Shown one piece after another: positions 38,638 through 47,255 of a DNA stretch of 62,769 nt; position 1 is the stretch's first letter; each line of letters begins with the position of its first letter. Source of the stretch: Chlamydiales bacterium (GTDB lineage Bacteria > Chlamydiota > Chlamydiia > Chlamydiales > JARBTQ01). The position numbers and the translations under genes are program-made. The notes beneath the pieces were generated by a model that saw only the letters and a list, made by a program, of their open reading frames with translations, searched no databases and was not told where the DNA came from. Where the stretch lies: positions 1 through 62,769 of the forward strand of contig JARBTQ010000012.1 in NCBI GenBank assembly GCA_029240075.1, given 5' to 3'.

Positions 38638-39396
38638 ATGAAAACAAGTAATTATGATGCGATTGTCCTTTCTAGTGGAAACGAGAAAGAGGTTCAGCAG
38701 CAGCTGACTGCCCTCTGTCAACAGGCACCTGTGCCTTCTGATGAATGGCTAGCAAATGCGGGACTTTTCTTAACCTCCAAAACTTTGTCTCGTATTTTAT
38801 TTTTCTATGAAATTTACCAGAAAATTTTAAATACTCATGGAGTAATCATGGAGTTTGGGGTGAGATGGGGTCAAACTCTTGCTCTTCTTTCTGCTCTTAG
38901 GGGGATATTTGAACCTTTTAATCGTCATCGCAAAATCATTGGTTTTGATACCTTTTGTGGATTTAAAGGATTTGATGCTAACCAAGATGGTGCAATGTGC
39001 AAATGTAAAGATGGCTCTTTTTCAGTTAGTGAAGGATATGAGGAATACCTTACGAAGCTGATATCACTGAGTGATCAATTAAACCCTATTCCCCACCTCA
39101 AAAAGTTTGAGCTTGTCAAAGGGGATGCTTGTGAAACTATTCCTGAGTATTTAGCTCGTCATCCAGAAACTACCATTTCTTTAGCTATATTTGACTTCGA
39201 CATTTATAAACCAACTAAAGCGGCTTTAGAAGCAATTAAACCACATCTATTCAAAGGCTCTATCTTAGTTTTTGATGAACTCTGTGATGATATCTTTCCA
39301 GGTGAAACCATTGCTTTAAAAGAGGTCTTTGATATTAACCAATTGGTCATTAAGCGATTTCCAATGACCTCACGTATTTGTTATGTAGAATTATGA
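38638..39396 (+). CDS. TylF/MycF-type sugar O-methyltransferase-like protein
   Basis: A 252-residue protein with MEFGVRWGQTLA near residue 71 (SAM loop), IIGFDTFCGFKGF near 100, and FDFDIYKPTKAALEAIKPHL near 185, the metal-binding pattern of macrocin/mycinose O-methyltransferases. These Mg-dependent enzymes methylate sugar hydroxyls, so a methylated residue of the surface glycan is the likely product. It opens a tightly coupled group: its stop overlaps the start of the transketolase N-terminal half. The 270-bp gap before it holds only an uncertain 30-codon frame. Confidence 0.75.
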   Translation: MKTSNYDAIVLSSGNEKEVQQQLTALCQQAPVPSDEWLANAGLFLTSKTLSRILFFYEIYQKILNTHGVIMEFGVRWGQTLALLSALRGIFEPFNRHRKIIGFDTFCGFKGFDANQDGAMCKCKDGSFSVSEGYEEYLTKLISLSDQLNPIPHLKKFELVKGDACETIPEYLARHPETTISLAIFDFDIYKPTKAALEAIKPHLFKGSILVFDELCDDIFPGETIALKEVFDINQLVIKRFPMTSRICYVEL

Positions 39397-40199
39397 TAGA
39401 TTTATCTTGCTGCAATATAAATCTGCTGGCGAGGCAGATTCGACATGATATTCTTATAGCATCGCATGTAAGTGGGCATGGACATATTCCCACTTGCTTT
39501 TCAGTAGTAGAGATGCTATTGGCAACCTACCAAAGTATGCAGTATAATCCTAAAAATCCGCAAGATCCACAAAGAGACCTTTTTGTCCTAAGCAAAGGAC
39601 ATGCAGCGTTAGCTCACTATGCAACCTTAGCAAGATTAGGTTATTTTGAACCGGCTAGTGTCAGAAGCTTTGGAAACTACGGTTCTCTATTTGGATGTCA
39701 TGCGGATAGGCTTAAAGTTCCAGGAGTTGAAGCTTCTACAGGATCTTTAGGGCATGGTATAGCTTTAGCCGTAGGTATGGCCTTAGGATTCAAAATTGAT
39801 CATAAGCCCAATCGAGTTTTTACCTTAGTCGGAGATGGGGAGGCTAATGAGGGATCAGTATGGGAGGCTGCTATGGTAGCATCTGATCTAAAACTCGCTA
39901 ATTTAACTGTATTATATGATAACAACTTATCACAAAAACGTTGTTTACAAATTTACAATCCAGAAGAAAAGTTTGAAGCCTTTGGCTTTGATACCTATTC
40001 TGTTGATGGACACAATGTCGAGCAAATAAATAATGCTCTAGAATTTCCGAACGATAGACCCAAAGTTATCATCTGTAATACTCAAAAGGGGTATGGATGC
40101 CCTTCTCTAGTCAATGAGGTATTTTCATGGCACCGCCGAGCTCCTAAAGAGGAAGAATTAAAAACACTTTTAGGAGAGTTGTATGCGCAAACAGTTTAA
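39393..40199 (+). CDS. Transketolase, N-terminal (TPP pyrophosphate-binding) half
   Basis: A 268-residue protein corresponding to the first half of transketolase. FVLSKGHAALAHYATLARLGYF near residue 65 and the TPP motif GDGEANEGSVWEA near 149, closed by NNLSQ, are intact. ATG 39393 is chosen because it overlaps the previous stop (ATGA); the open frame upstream would need TTG. It overlaps the partner half by 17 bp. Such split transketolases occur in sugar-biosynthesis clusters, where they supply or transfer a two-carbon ketol unit; which of these applies here is unknown. Confidence 0.85.
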   Translation: MIDLSCCNINLLARQIRHDILIASHVSGHGHIPTCFSVVEMLLATYQSMQYNPKNPQDPQRDLFVLSKGHAALAHYATLARLGYFEPASVRSFGNYGSLFGCHADRLKVPGVEASTGSLGHGIALAVGMALGFKIDHKPNRVFTLVGDGEANEGSVWEAAMVASDLKLANLTVLYDNNLSQKRCLQIYNPEEKFEAFGFDTYSVDGHNVEQINNALEFPNDRPKVIICNTQKGYGCPSLVNEVFSWHRRAPKEEELKTLLGELYAQTV

Positions 40200-41067
40200 A
40201 AATACGGCGCTTAGTTTAGCAGAAAAAGATCCTCGCGTTATTGTAGCTCTAGGAGACATTAGTGTTTTCTTATTCGAAGAATTTAAGCAAAAGTACCCAA
40301 ACCGTTTTTTTAATATGGGGATCTGTGAAAACACTTTAATCAGTGTAGCCGCAGGACTAAGCTCTCAAGGCTTTTTTCCTTTCATTCATACTATTTGCCC
40401 TTTTATTACAGAACGCTGTATGGAGCAGATTAAATTGGATATGTGTTACAACCAATTTGGAGGTAACATTGTTTCCTGCGGCGCTTCTTTTGATTATGCT
40501 TGGGATGGGGGAACTCATCAATGCTATACAGATCTTGCTATATTGAGAATGCTCCCGAATATGGAAGTGATTCAGCCAGGATCTATCAAAGAAGCAGACG
40601 TCTTACTACGTAGCCAATACAACAATAATAAGCCCACCTATTTTAGACTTTCAGAGTATTCTCATCAGGTAGAGCTCCCACATATCGAATTTGGCAAAGG
40701 GATTGTACTAAAGGATTGCGGCAGCGATGTAACGATAATTACAGCAGGTCCTATCTTAGGAAATGTATTAGAAGCTTGTCAAAATTTACAAGTCAATTTG
40801 CTCTATTTTCATACAATTAAACCCTTCGATTACGATTTATTAGACAGGTTCAAAGATACTCAAATTTTAGTTGTACATGATGCTTATGGCTTGCATGAGG
40901 CAGTATGTGCTATGCCTAATTTAAGAGTACAATACCATGGTTTACAAGATCTATTTTCTCCTTGCTACGGCACGATACATGATATTCGTAAATCATTTGG
41001 CCTTGATCCCCAATCAATTTATCAAGCTATTATACAGTATAGGGAAGACCATTCTTATGTCAAATAA
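40183..41067 (+). CDS. Transketolase, C-terminal half
   Basis: A 294-residue protein corresponding to the pyrimidine-binding and C-terminal domains. FFNMGICENTLISVAAGLSSQGFFPFIHT near residue 45 carries the catalytic glutamate that activates TPP. It should form the active enzyme with the preceding half. Their split is natural, since each half has its own ribosome site (TAGGAG here) and the frames overlap; it is not a frameshift. The last 11 bp overlap the next SDR gene. Confidence 0.85.
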   Translation: MRKQFKNTALSLAEKDPRVIVALGDISVFLFEEFKQKYPNRFFNMGICENTLISVAAGLSSQGFFPFIHTICPFITERCMEQIKLDMCYNQFGGNIVSCGASFDYAWDGGTHQCYTDLAILRMLPNMEVIQPGSIKEADVLLRSQYNNNKPTYFRLSEYSHQVELPHIEFGKGIVLKDCGSDVTIITAGPILGNVLEACQNLQVNLLYFHTIKPFDYDLLDRFKDTQILVVHDAYGLHEAVCAMPNLRVQYHGLQDLFSPCYGTIHDIRKSFGLDPQSIYQAIIQYREDHSYVK

Positions 41068-42043
41068 CCCACCAAACTTCTACAAAGACAAAAAAATATT
41101 GGTCACAGGTGGTAGTGGCTTTATAGGCTCAAATTTTATTAAAAGCCTTTTGCTGCAAGGGGCCTATGTAAGGACTAGCTTTCACCAACGTCCAGTAGCT
41201 ATAAAACATGAACGACTAGAAATTGTTACTGCAGATCTAACGTGCCTAGATGACTGCTTAAGAATTACTGAAGGGATGCAATATGTAGTTCATGCAGGAG
41301 GTGCTGTTGCTGCTGTCTGTGTTGGAAAAACGGCTTTAATGCATGTCATAAATCTTAATCTAACGCTATTTAGTAATATGTTAGAAGCCGCTTGGGAAAA
41401 ACAGGTAGAAAGATTTTTAGTATTCGGCAGTAGTACAGGTTATCCAGCAACCGATCATCCAGTGCAAGAAGATGAATTATGGTCTGCACCTCCCCATCCC
41501 TCTTATTTTGGATACGGGTGGATGCGGCGCTATATGGAAAAGTTAGCAGAATTTGTGGCATCTAAGTCTAATATGAAGATTGCTATTGTAAGGCCTACTG
41601 CTGTCTATGGACCTGGAGATGACTTTGATTTAGCTACATGCCATGTGATTCCTGCGCTCATACGCAAAGCAATAGATAGAGTAGACCCATTTGAAGTTTG
41701 GGGGACAGGAGAAGAGATTCGGGATTTGTTATATGTAGACGATTTTATAAGAGGCTCTCTCTTAGCATTAGAAAAACATGTAATTTGTGATCCTATTAAT
41801 ATAGGCTATGGTGAAGGTACCTCAATTCGCTCGGTATTGCAACTCATACTGAAAGCTACGCAGTATACTGAGGCTAAAGTGATTTTTAACTCAGATCGCC
41901 CTGTCGCAATCCCTAAGAGAATTGTTTCCATAGAAAAAGCCAAAAGTTTATTAAATTTTTTCCCTCAAATAAATTTGGAGCAAGGTCTTGCTGCAACGGT
42001 AAATAGCTATAAGCAAATTATAGCCAATAATGGTATTCACTAA
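41057..42043 (+). CDS. NAD-dependent sugar epimerase/reductase with altered YxxxK (YGWMR)
   Basis: A 328-residue extended SDR. TGGSGFIGSNFIKSL near residue 18 binds the dinucleotide, FGSSTGY supplies the serine, and the catalytic stretch SYFGYGWMRRYMEK has Tyr but Arg in place of the lysine. It is paralogous to the protein at 27467 (identical RKAxxxxDPFEVWG core). ATG 41057 lies inside the end of the transketolase gene and begins SNNPPNFYKDKK; 40 upstream codons in the same open frame overlap that gene and are rejected. A role in reworking a keto-sugar after the transketolase step is inferred. Confidence 0.8.
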   Translation: MSNNPPNFYKDKKILVTGGSGFIGSNFIKSLLLQGAYVRTSFHQRPVAIKHERLEIVTADLTCLDDCLRITEGMQYVVHAGGAVAAVCVGKTALMHVINLNLTLFSNMLEAAWEKQVERFLVFGSSTGYPATDHPVQEDELWSAPPHPSYFGYGWMRRYMEKLAEFVASKSNMKIAIVRPTAVYGPGDDFDLATCHVIPALIRKAIDRVDPFEVWGTGEEIRDLLYVDDFIRGSLLALEKHVICDPINIGYGEGTSIRSVLQLILKATQYTEAKVIFNSDRPVAIPKRIVSIEKAKSLLNFFPQINLEQGLAATVNSYKQIIANNGIH

Positions 42044-42200
42044 ATTTTTCTCTTAAAAGAAATTTGCAGCAAATTGTAAAAGAACGTATGTATGAGCTTA
42101 TCTAGTTTAGAGGAAATTTTCATGATTAGCTAACTTTCCGAATCTCTAAAAAGATTAAAATAAATCCTGCATATGTCTTGTTGATTAAAAGGTATATAAA

Positions 42201-43211
42201 ATGATCTCAGAAGAAATTTTAAAAGAGTTTGATGGCAAGAATGCTGTAGTGACTGGTGGAACTGGATTGATAGGTAGGCAAGTCGTTGATATCTTATGCG
42301 ATGCTGGCTGTAATGTTAGAGTAGTCTCTTTAGATAAAATTGGAACTAATTCAAAAGCTTCACATGTTTATGGCGATTTGACAGATCTCAATTTTTGTAA
42401 AGATGTTATACAAGGAGCCGACTTTGTTTTCCATTTAGCAGGAATTAAAGGCTCTGTTGAAGTAACCAAGACTCATCCTGCAAGTCATTTTGTACCTGCA
42501 TTAATGTTCAATACAAATGTCTTAGAGGCTGCCCGTATTAATAAAGTTCAAAAATTGGTTTATACTAGCTCTATAGGCGCTTATGCTAACCAAAGTGAAG
42601 TATTGAAAGAGGAAGAAAATCGAGACTTGCCCCCTATGGATTTTTTCTCTGGTTGGGCTAAGCGTATGGGAGAGTATCAAATTCAAGCGTATAAAGTTCA
42701 ATATGGAATGAAGAACTTTGCAGTTGTTAGGCCCTGCAATGTCTATGGCCCAGGAGACAACTTCGACCCACATAATGCTATGGTTATCCCATCCCTTATT
42801 TATCGCCTTTACAATAAAGAAAATCCTATAGCTATTTGGGGAGATGGAAGTGCAGTCCGTGATTTTGCCTATAGTAGAGATCTAGCAGAAGGAGTTATTT
42901 TAGCCTTACATTATGGGACTTCAGATGCCTCTGGAGGTTTTGTTAATTTAGGAAGTGGTGTTGGATACTCTGTAAAAGAACTGGTCGAAACGTTTAGACA
43001 ATTTATTGAATTTGATTACTATTTTGATGCGACTAAGCCAACTGGATTTGCAAAAAGGGTCTTAGATATTTCATCAGCTCGAAAAATTATTCATTATAAT
43101 CCTACAACCTCGCTTTTGGAAGGTCTTGAAAAAACTTGGGAATGGTATCAACAAAATCAACTAGAATACCAAAATAAGAAAAATTACTTTGCCGAAGCTT
43201 CCAAAGAATAA
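42201..43211 (+). CDS. NAD-dependent epimerase/dehydratase, GDP-fucose-synthase-like
   Basis: A 336-residue extended SDR: VTGGTGLIGRQVVDIL near residue 17, YTSSIGAYA near 114 and RPCNVYGPGDNFDPHNAMVIPSL near 180. The catalytic stretch reads FFSGWAKRMGE: the lysine is present but the tyrosine position is Ser or Phe. It belongs to the same group as the SDRs at 27467 and 41057 but is the most divergent of them. It is separated from the previous gene by 157 bp and from the next glycosyltransferase by 21 bp. The precise reaction is not deducible. Confidence 0.8.
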   Translation: MISEEILKEFDGKNAVVTGGTGLIGRQVVDILCDAGCNVRVVSLDKIGTNSKASHVYGDLTDLNFCKDVIQGADFVFHLAGIKGSVEVTKTHPASHFVPALMFNTNVLEAARINKVQKLVYTSSIGAYANQSEVLKEEENRDLPPMDFFSGWAKRMGEYQIQAYKVQYGMKNFAVVRPCNVYGPGDNFDPHNAMVIPSLIYRLYNKENPIAIWGDGSAVRDFAYSRDLAEGVILALHYGTSDASGGFVNLGSGVGYSVKELVETFRQFIEFDYYFDATKPTGFAKRVLDISSARKIIHYNPTTSLLEGLEKTWEWYQQNQLEYQNKKNYFAEASKE

Positions 43212-43232
43212 AAAGATGGAGCATAAATTTAT

Positions 43233-44330
43233 ATGAAGCCTCCCCTAATTTCGATTGTATGTACTGTAAAAAATAATTTAAATGGTATTAAGGACTGCAT
43301 CGACAGTTTTCTTAACCAAGACTACCCTTATAAACAAATTATAGTCCAAGATGGGGCTTCTACAGATGGAACTTTGGAGTTTTTACAGACAAAAATAGGC
43401 CCAATAGAACTGGTATCGTATGCGGATCAAAATGCTGAAGAGGGATGGAAAAGAGCTTTAAGTAGAGTAAAAGGAGATATATTCATACCTTGCGACTCTC
43501 ATCAAGTTTTGAAGCCTAATGCATTGTCTTGGGCAGCGCAAATATTTAAAAATTATCCAGATATAGCGGCAATTTATGGGGATTTTGAAGAGTATGATCT
43601 GTCTGATCACTCTAAACAACTTTTCAAATCTAGAAATTTCTTCTTAGAGGCTTTTATTAGTGGGGATATGGAGATACCTCTACATAGCACTTTTTTTAAA
43701 ACCCAGGCTTGTAACCATGTCCAAATTAAAAATTTTAGCTTATGTGGAGGCTTTGAACTATTTTTAAAATTAGGTATGAACTTTAGTCTGGTATATGAAC
43801 CTAGTATTATATCACAAAGAATAAGACACACCCCTTCTGAAAAGTCTTACCTTAAAGAAATACAGTATAAAGCACAGCAAAAAGTAGAAGTTATAAATGC
43901 TATTTTTTCACAAAATCCATATCAGAACCACGCTGAGTTTATCAAGCTACAACAAATTTCTAGCGGAGCTATTTACTTTAATTCGATAAAAAATATGTCG
44001 ATAGACCTTTTAGATCCAGAAAGCTTGAGTCAAACTTTAACGGTACTGGAATTATTAGAAAATGGCCTTAAATATACACAAGAAACTGAGTATAAATCAA
44101 ATGCTGCTATAAAACTAGCTCAGTACAGCCTTTTCTTATTTCAACACGATAAATTTGAGCAATCTTTAATGGTTTTAGAAAAGTTGGAAGATCTCAATAT
44201 TCAGGTACTAGGTATGCATCATGTTCGTAGCCTTCTATTACAACGTTTAGGGCGTATAAAAGAGGCTCAGCAGGCAGATGGAATGGAAGAAGCTCGTTTA
44301 ATGCCTGGCAGTATGTGTATGCCGCAATAA
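43233..44330 (+). CDS. Family 2 glycosyltransferase, paralogue group A
   Basis: A 365-residue protein: GT-A start ISIVCTVKNNLNGIKDCIDSF, donor loop VQDGASTDGTLEFL near residue 46, EEGWKRALSRVKGDIFIPCDS near 70. The second half is helical and ends VRSLLLQRLGRIKEAQQ, resembling a TPR repeat. It is the first of a tandem pair with the gene at 44367. No membrane anchor. The acidic DxD-like position is CDSHQ here, unlike FSDEE in two paralogues, so donors may differ within the group. Confidence 0.83.
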   Translation: MKPPLISIVCTVKNNLNGIKDCIDSFLNQDYPYKQIIVQDGASTDGTLEFLQTKIGPIELVSYADQNAEEGWKRALSRVKGDIFIPCDSHQVLKPNALSWAAQIFKNYPDIAAIYGDFEEYDLSDHSKQLFKSRNFFLEAFISGDMEIPLHSTFFKTQACNHVQIKNFSLCGGFELFLKLGMNFSLVYEPSIISQRIRHTPSEKSYLKEIQYKAQQKVEVINAIFSQNPYQNHAEFIKLQQISSGAIYFNSIKNMSIDLLDPESLSQTLTVLELLENGLKYTQETEYKSNAAIKLAQYSLFLFQHDKFEQSLMVLEKLEDLNIQVLGMHHVRSLLLQRLGRIKEAQQADGMEEARLMPGSMCMPQ

Positions 44331-44366
44331 CTTTTTATGACAATTTTGCTTTAAGTAGGAAACGAA

Positions 44367-45476
44367 ATGTCTCAGCCTTTAATTTCTATTGTATGTGTAG
44401 TTAAAAATAGGGTACATACTATAAAACGTTGCCTTGATAGCTTAATTAGTCAAAGCTACCCTAATAAACAAATCATTGTACAAGATGGCGCTTCCACAGA
44501 TGGGACATTAGAAATTTTAAAAGCTTATGGCGATGCAATAGAACTTATATCAGAATCAGATTCTAGCTTGGCTGAAGGGTGGTTTCGTGCATTACAGCGA
44601 GTTAGAGGAGAATATTTTATTATTTCATTTTCAGATGAAGAATTATTGCCTGGCGCATTGGAATGGGGCGCTTATCAATTCAAGTTATACTCGGGACATG
44701 CAGCTATTTATGGAAATATATACGTAACAGACCTCGAAGGAGTTGTTGAACGTACTGTAAAAGGAGAAGATTGGAATTATGAACGTTACATATGCAGTGA
44801 GCTAATACATCCTCCAACAGCAGCAACTTTTTTCTCAAAAAAACATTATGATACTTTAAAGATAGATTCACATAGCTGTTTAGAATCGGAATTCAGCATA
44901 TTTGCAGGTTTAGGACTTAGGTATCCACTGAAGTATGTTGATGCTATGGTTGCAAAATTTGCTATGCATAATCAAGCTTTAAGCAGTCAAGGCCCATCAC
45001 ATGTAAGAGTAACTTTAGATATAATAAGACAGTTAAAAGAGCTGTTTAAAAGCCCTTTTGCAAATGCTAGTTTGAAAAAGCTGGAAAAAAGAGCTTTAGG
45101 GGGAACTTATCTACATGGTAGCCTACAAATAGTGAATACACTAGGTAAAGATTGCAACGAAAAACACTTAAAATTAGCTCTTGATCTTTTACAACAAGCT
45201 TTAAAGTATGAGTTTAGCTCTGAAAAATTATACTATGTATCTGCTATCATAACTCAACAAACACTTAATTTGATAAAAGTAAATAGACTAGAGTTAGCTT
45301 ACTTCTGCATCGAAGTTTTGGATAACCTACCCATACCTTTACTGGGCATAAATTATATTAAAGCCGTTTTGCTAAAATGGGATGGGAAATTGGAAGAATC
45401 CCAAAAAGCTTTAGATAAAGAAAACTCTATTATTAATTCCAGTAACAACCGGTTTGTTACAATTCTTTCTGTTTAA
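44367..45476 (+). CDS. Family 2 glycosyltransferase, paralogue group A
   Basis: A 369-residue protein: SIVCVVKNRVHTIKRCLDSL, donor loop VQDGASTDGTLEIL, and FSDEELLPGALEWG, nearly the same as in the minus-strand gene at 22116, to which it is the closest relative. ATFFSKKHYDTL is shared as well. The C-terminal helical part ends IKAVLLKWDGKLEESQKAL. It lies 36 bp after its tandem neighbour. Its first-block position, far from 22116, shows that the copies were dispersed after duplication. Confidence 0.83.
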   Translation: MSQPLISIVCVVKNRVHTIKRCLDSLISQSYPNKQIIVQDGASTDGTLEILKAYGDAIELISESDSSLAEGWFRALQRVRGEYFIISFSDEELLPGALEWGAYQFKLYSGHAAIYGNIYVTDLEGVVERTVKGEDWNYERYICSELIHPPTAATFFSKKHYDTLKIDSHSCLESEFSIFAGLGLRYPLKYVDAMVAKFAMHNQALSSQGPSHVRVTLDIIRQLKELFKSPFANASLKKLEKRALGGTYLHGSLQIVNTLGKDCNEKHLKLALDLLQQALKYEFSSEKLYYVSAIITQQTLNLIKVNRLELAYFCIEVLDNLPIPLLGINYIKAVLLKWDGKLEESQKALDKENSIINSSNNRFVTILSV

Positions 45477-45690
45477 ACTTTTTCACTAGACCTACAGCTT
45501 TTTCCGCTCCCTAGCCCATCATAAAATAAAAATAGAAAAGTAATTTTTTAAAACAAATCCTTTTCTTTAAACAGGTTTTAAATTATTTAGAAGAAAATCA
45601 AGCCCATATACAGATCTTAGCAAGATTATGCAAGTTGTCTAATGTATGTATATCAATAATATAATTCTTACCTCGGATAGAAAGGACGAT

Positions 45691-47001
45691 ATGAGTATTT
45701 CTAAAGATTTAATTCGTGATCTGATTTTATCTTACTGCAAAGAGAAGCATGACTTTCAGTTCAACCCAGCTGCACCCCGTGTACGTTTACATGAAGCTTC
45801 TTATTCCGGAGAAGAGATTTGGGAAGGTCTTGAATGTTTGCTATCCACAGAGATTACTATGGGTAAGAGAGTTCTTCAATTCGAAAAGGAATTTGCGGAA
45901 TATTTTAAGGCATTGCGTTCCATTATGGTTAATTCTGGTTCTTCAGCTAATCTTTTGGCAGTAGCAACACTTTGTAATCCTGCATTTGAAGGACATTTAA
46001 AACCTGGAGATGAAGTGATCGTTCCCGCTTTATCATGGTCTACAACTGTTTGGCCTATCATCCAATGTGGTTTAATTCCTGTAATTGTTGATTGTGATCC
46101 AGATACATTAAATATAGATCCATTGCAAATAGAAAAAGCGATAGGACCTAAGACTCGCGCAATCAAGTTAGTACATGTCTACGGCAATCCATGTGATATG
46201 GATGCTATTATGCAAATCGCTGCGAAGTATAAATTACTTGTAATTGAAGATAGCTGTGAAGCTATGGGCTCAAGCTATAGCAATCAATCAGTAGGAACTT
46301 TCGGCGATATTGGAACGTTTAGCCTTTATTATTCCCATCATATCACAACTCTTGAAGGGGGGATGTGTGTAACTAATAATTTTGAATTATCTGAACTGAT
46401 GAGAATGTTACGTGCTCACGGCTGGGTTCGTGAGTTGGAAGATAAGCAACGTTATTTAAATCAATATCCGCACATTGATCCCCGCTTCTTATTCGTGAAT
46501 GTTGGTTTTAATTTGCGCCCGACAGAATTACAAGGAGCGTTTGGATCTGTACAACTACCGAAACTCGCAGCATTTAATCGAACTCGTCGCTCTAACGTAG
46601 CTTATTGGCGCCATGAATTTTCAGAATTTAATGACATTTTTATGTTCCAAGAAGAATGCCCAAAAGGGGAAGCCGCTTGGTTTGGATTCCCTTTGCGCTT
46701 ACAACCAAATGTAGGTTTCACAGTAACAGATCTTATGAAGTTCCTTAACAGTAAGGGGATCGAAACCCGCCCTATTATTGCAGGTAATATGGCTATACAG
46801 CCTGCTATGAGCTTGTATGAACACCGTGTTGTTGGTGAATTGCCCCATTCTTCCTGGATCATGCAACATGGTTTCACATTCGGGAATCATCATTTTGTCA
46901 ATGAAGCTGCACGTGAGTATATTGCTAAAATTGTTAAAGAGTTTCTTTTACAAAATTATAAGAGTAAATTTGCTACAATGACAGCGCAATCATCTTTTTA
47001 A
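45691..47001 (+). CDS. ColD/RfbH-type sugar 3-dehydratase (PLP, His in place of Lys)
   Basis: A 436-residue DegT/DnrJ-fold protein. The PLP site reads YYSHHITTLEGG: H216 stands where aminotransferases have lysine. That exchange is diagnostic for ColD (GDP-4-keto-6-deoxymannose 3-dehydratase) and RfbH, which remove the 3-hydroxyl. SCEAMGSSY with the PLP-binding aspartate precedes it. The product would be a 3-deoxy sugar made from the 4-keto intermediate. ATG 45691 follows AAAGGA; the open frame extends 15 codons upstream without a ribosome site. ColD versus RfbH substrate (GDP or CDP) cannot be decided, but GDP-sugar neighbours favour ColD. Confidence 0.83.
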   Translation: MSISKDLIRDLILSYCKEKHDFQFNPAAPRVRLHEASYSGEEIWEGLECLLSTEITMGKRVLQFEKEFAEYFKALRSIMVNSGSSANLLAVATLCNPAFEGHLKPGDEVIVPALSWSTTVWPIIQCGLIPVIVDCDPDTLNIDPLQIEKAIGPKTRAIKLVHVYGNPCDMDAIMQIAAKYKLLVIEDSCEAMGSSYSNQSVGTFGDIGTFSLYYSHHITTLEGGMCVTNNFELSELMRMLRAHGWVRELEDKQRYLNQYPHIDPRFLFVNVGFNLRPTELQGAFGSVQLPKLAAFNRTRRSNVAYWRHEFSEFNDIFMFQEECPKGEAAWFGFPLRLQPNVGFTVTDLMKFLNSKGIETRPIIAGNMAIQPAMSLYEHRVVGELPHSSWIMQHGFTFGNHHFVNEAAREYIAKIVKEFLLQNYKSKFATMTAQSSF

Positions 47002-47030
47002 GTGATCCTTGAATAAGTCTCTTAGAGAAA

Positions 47031-47075
47031 GTAGACCTTTTACTAAATTAAGTTTGTAAAGGTCTACCTATTTAT
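47031..47075 (+). terminator. Probable terminator after the 3-dehydratase gene
   Basis: A perfect 9-bp stem GTAGACCTT / AAGGTCTAC is followed by CTATTTATT, T-rich but interrupted. It marks the end of the first glycan block before rseP. Confidence 0.55.
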
Positions 47076-47255
47076 TCAATAGTAGAGCGATACAAAAAGT
47101 TAAAAAGAAACTATTTTGAATGTATGTTTAATGATAAACTGCTCTTCCCCAAGCTAAAATTTGACTTTTTCCCAAAATCTTCTTATCATTTAGCCATTAG
47201 CGATCTTACCTCATAACCTATATCACCCATCCACGACGATAGGATTAATCATTAC

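Noticed and set aside
40937-41056. 40-residue N-terminal extension of the SDR gene at 41057
   Set aside because: It lies wholly inside the transketolase gene; the Rossmann loop begins properly after ATG 41057.
39393-41067. Transketolase broken by a frameshift
   Set aside because: The halves overlap with separate ribosome sites and each begins and ends at domain borders, as in natural two-subunit enzymes.
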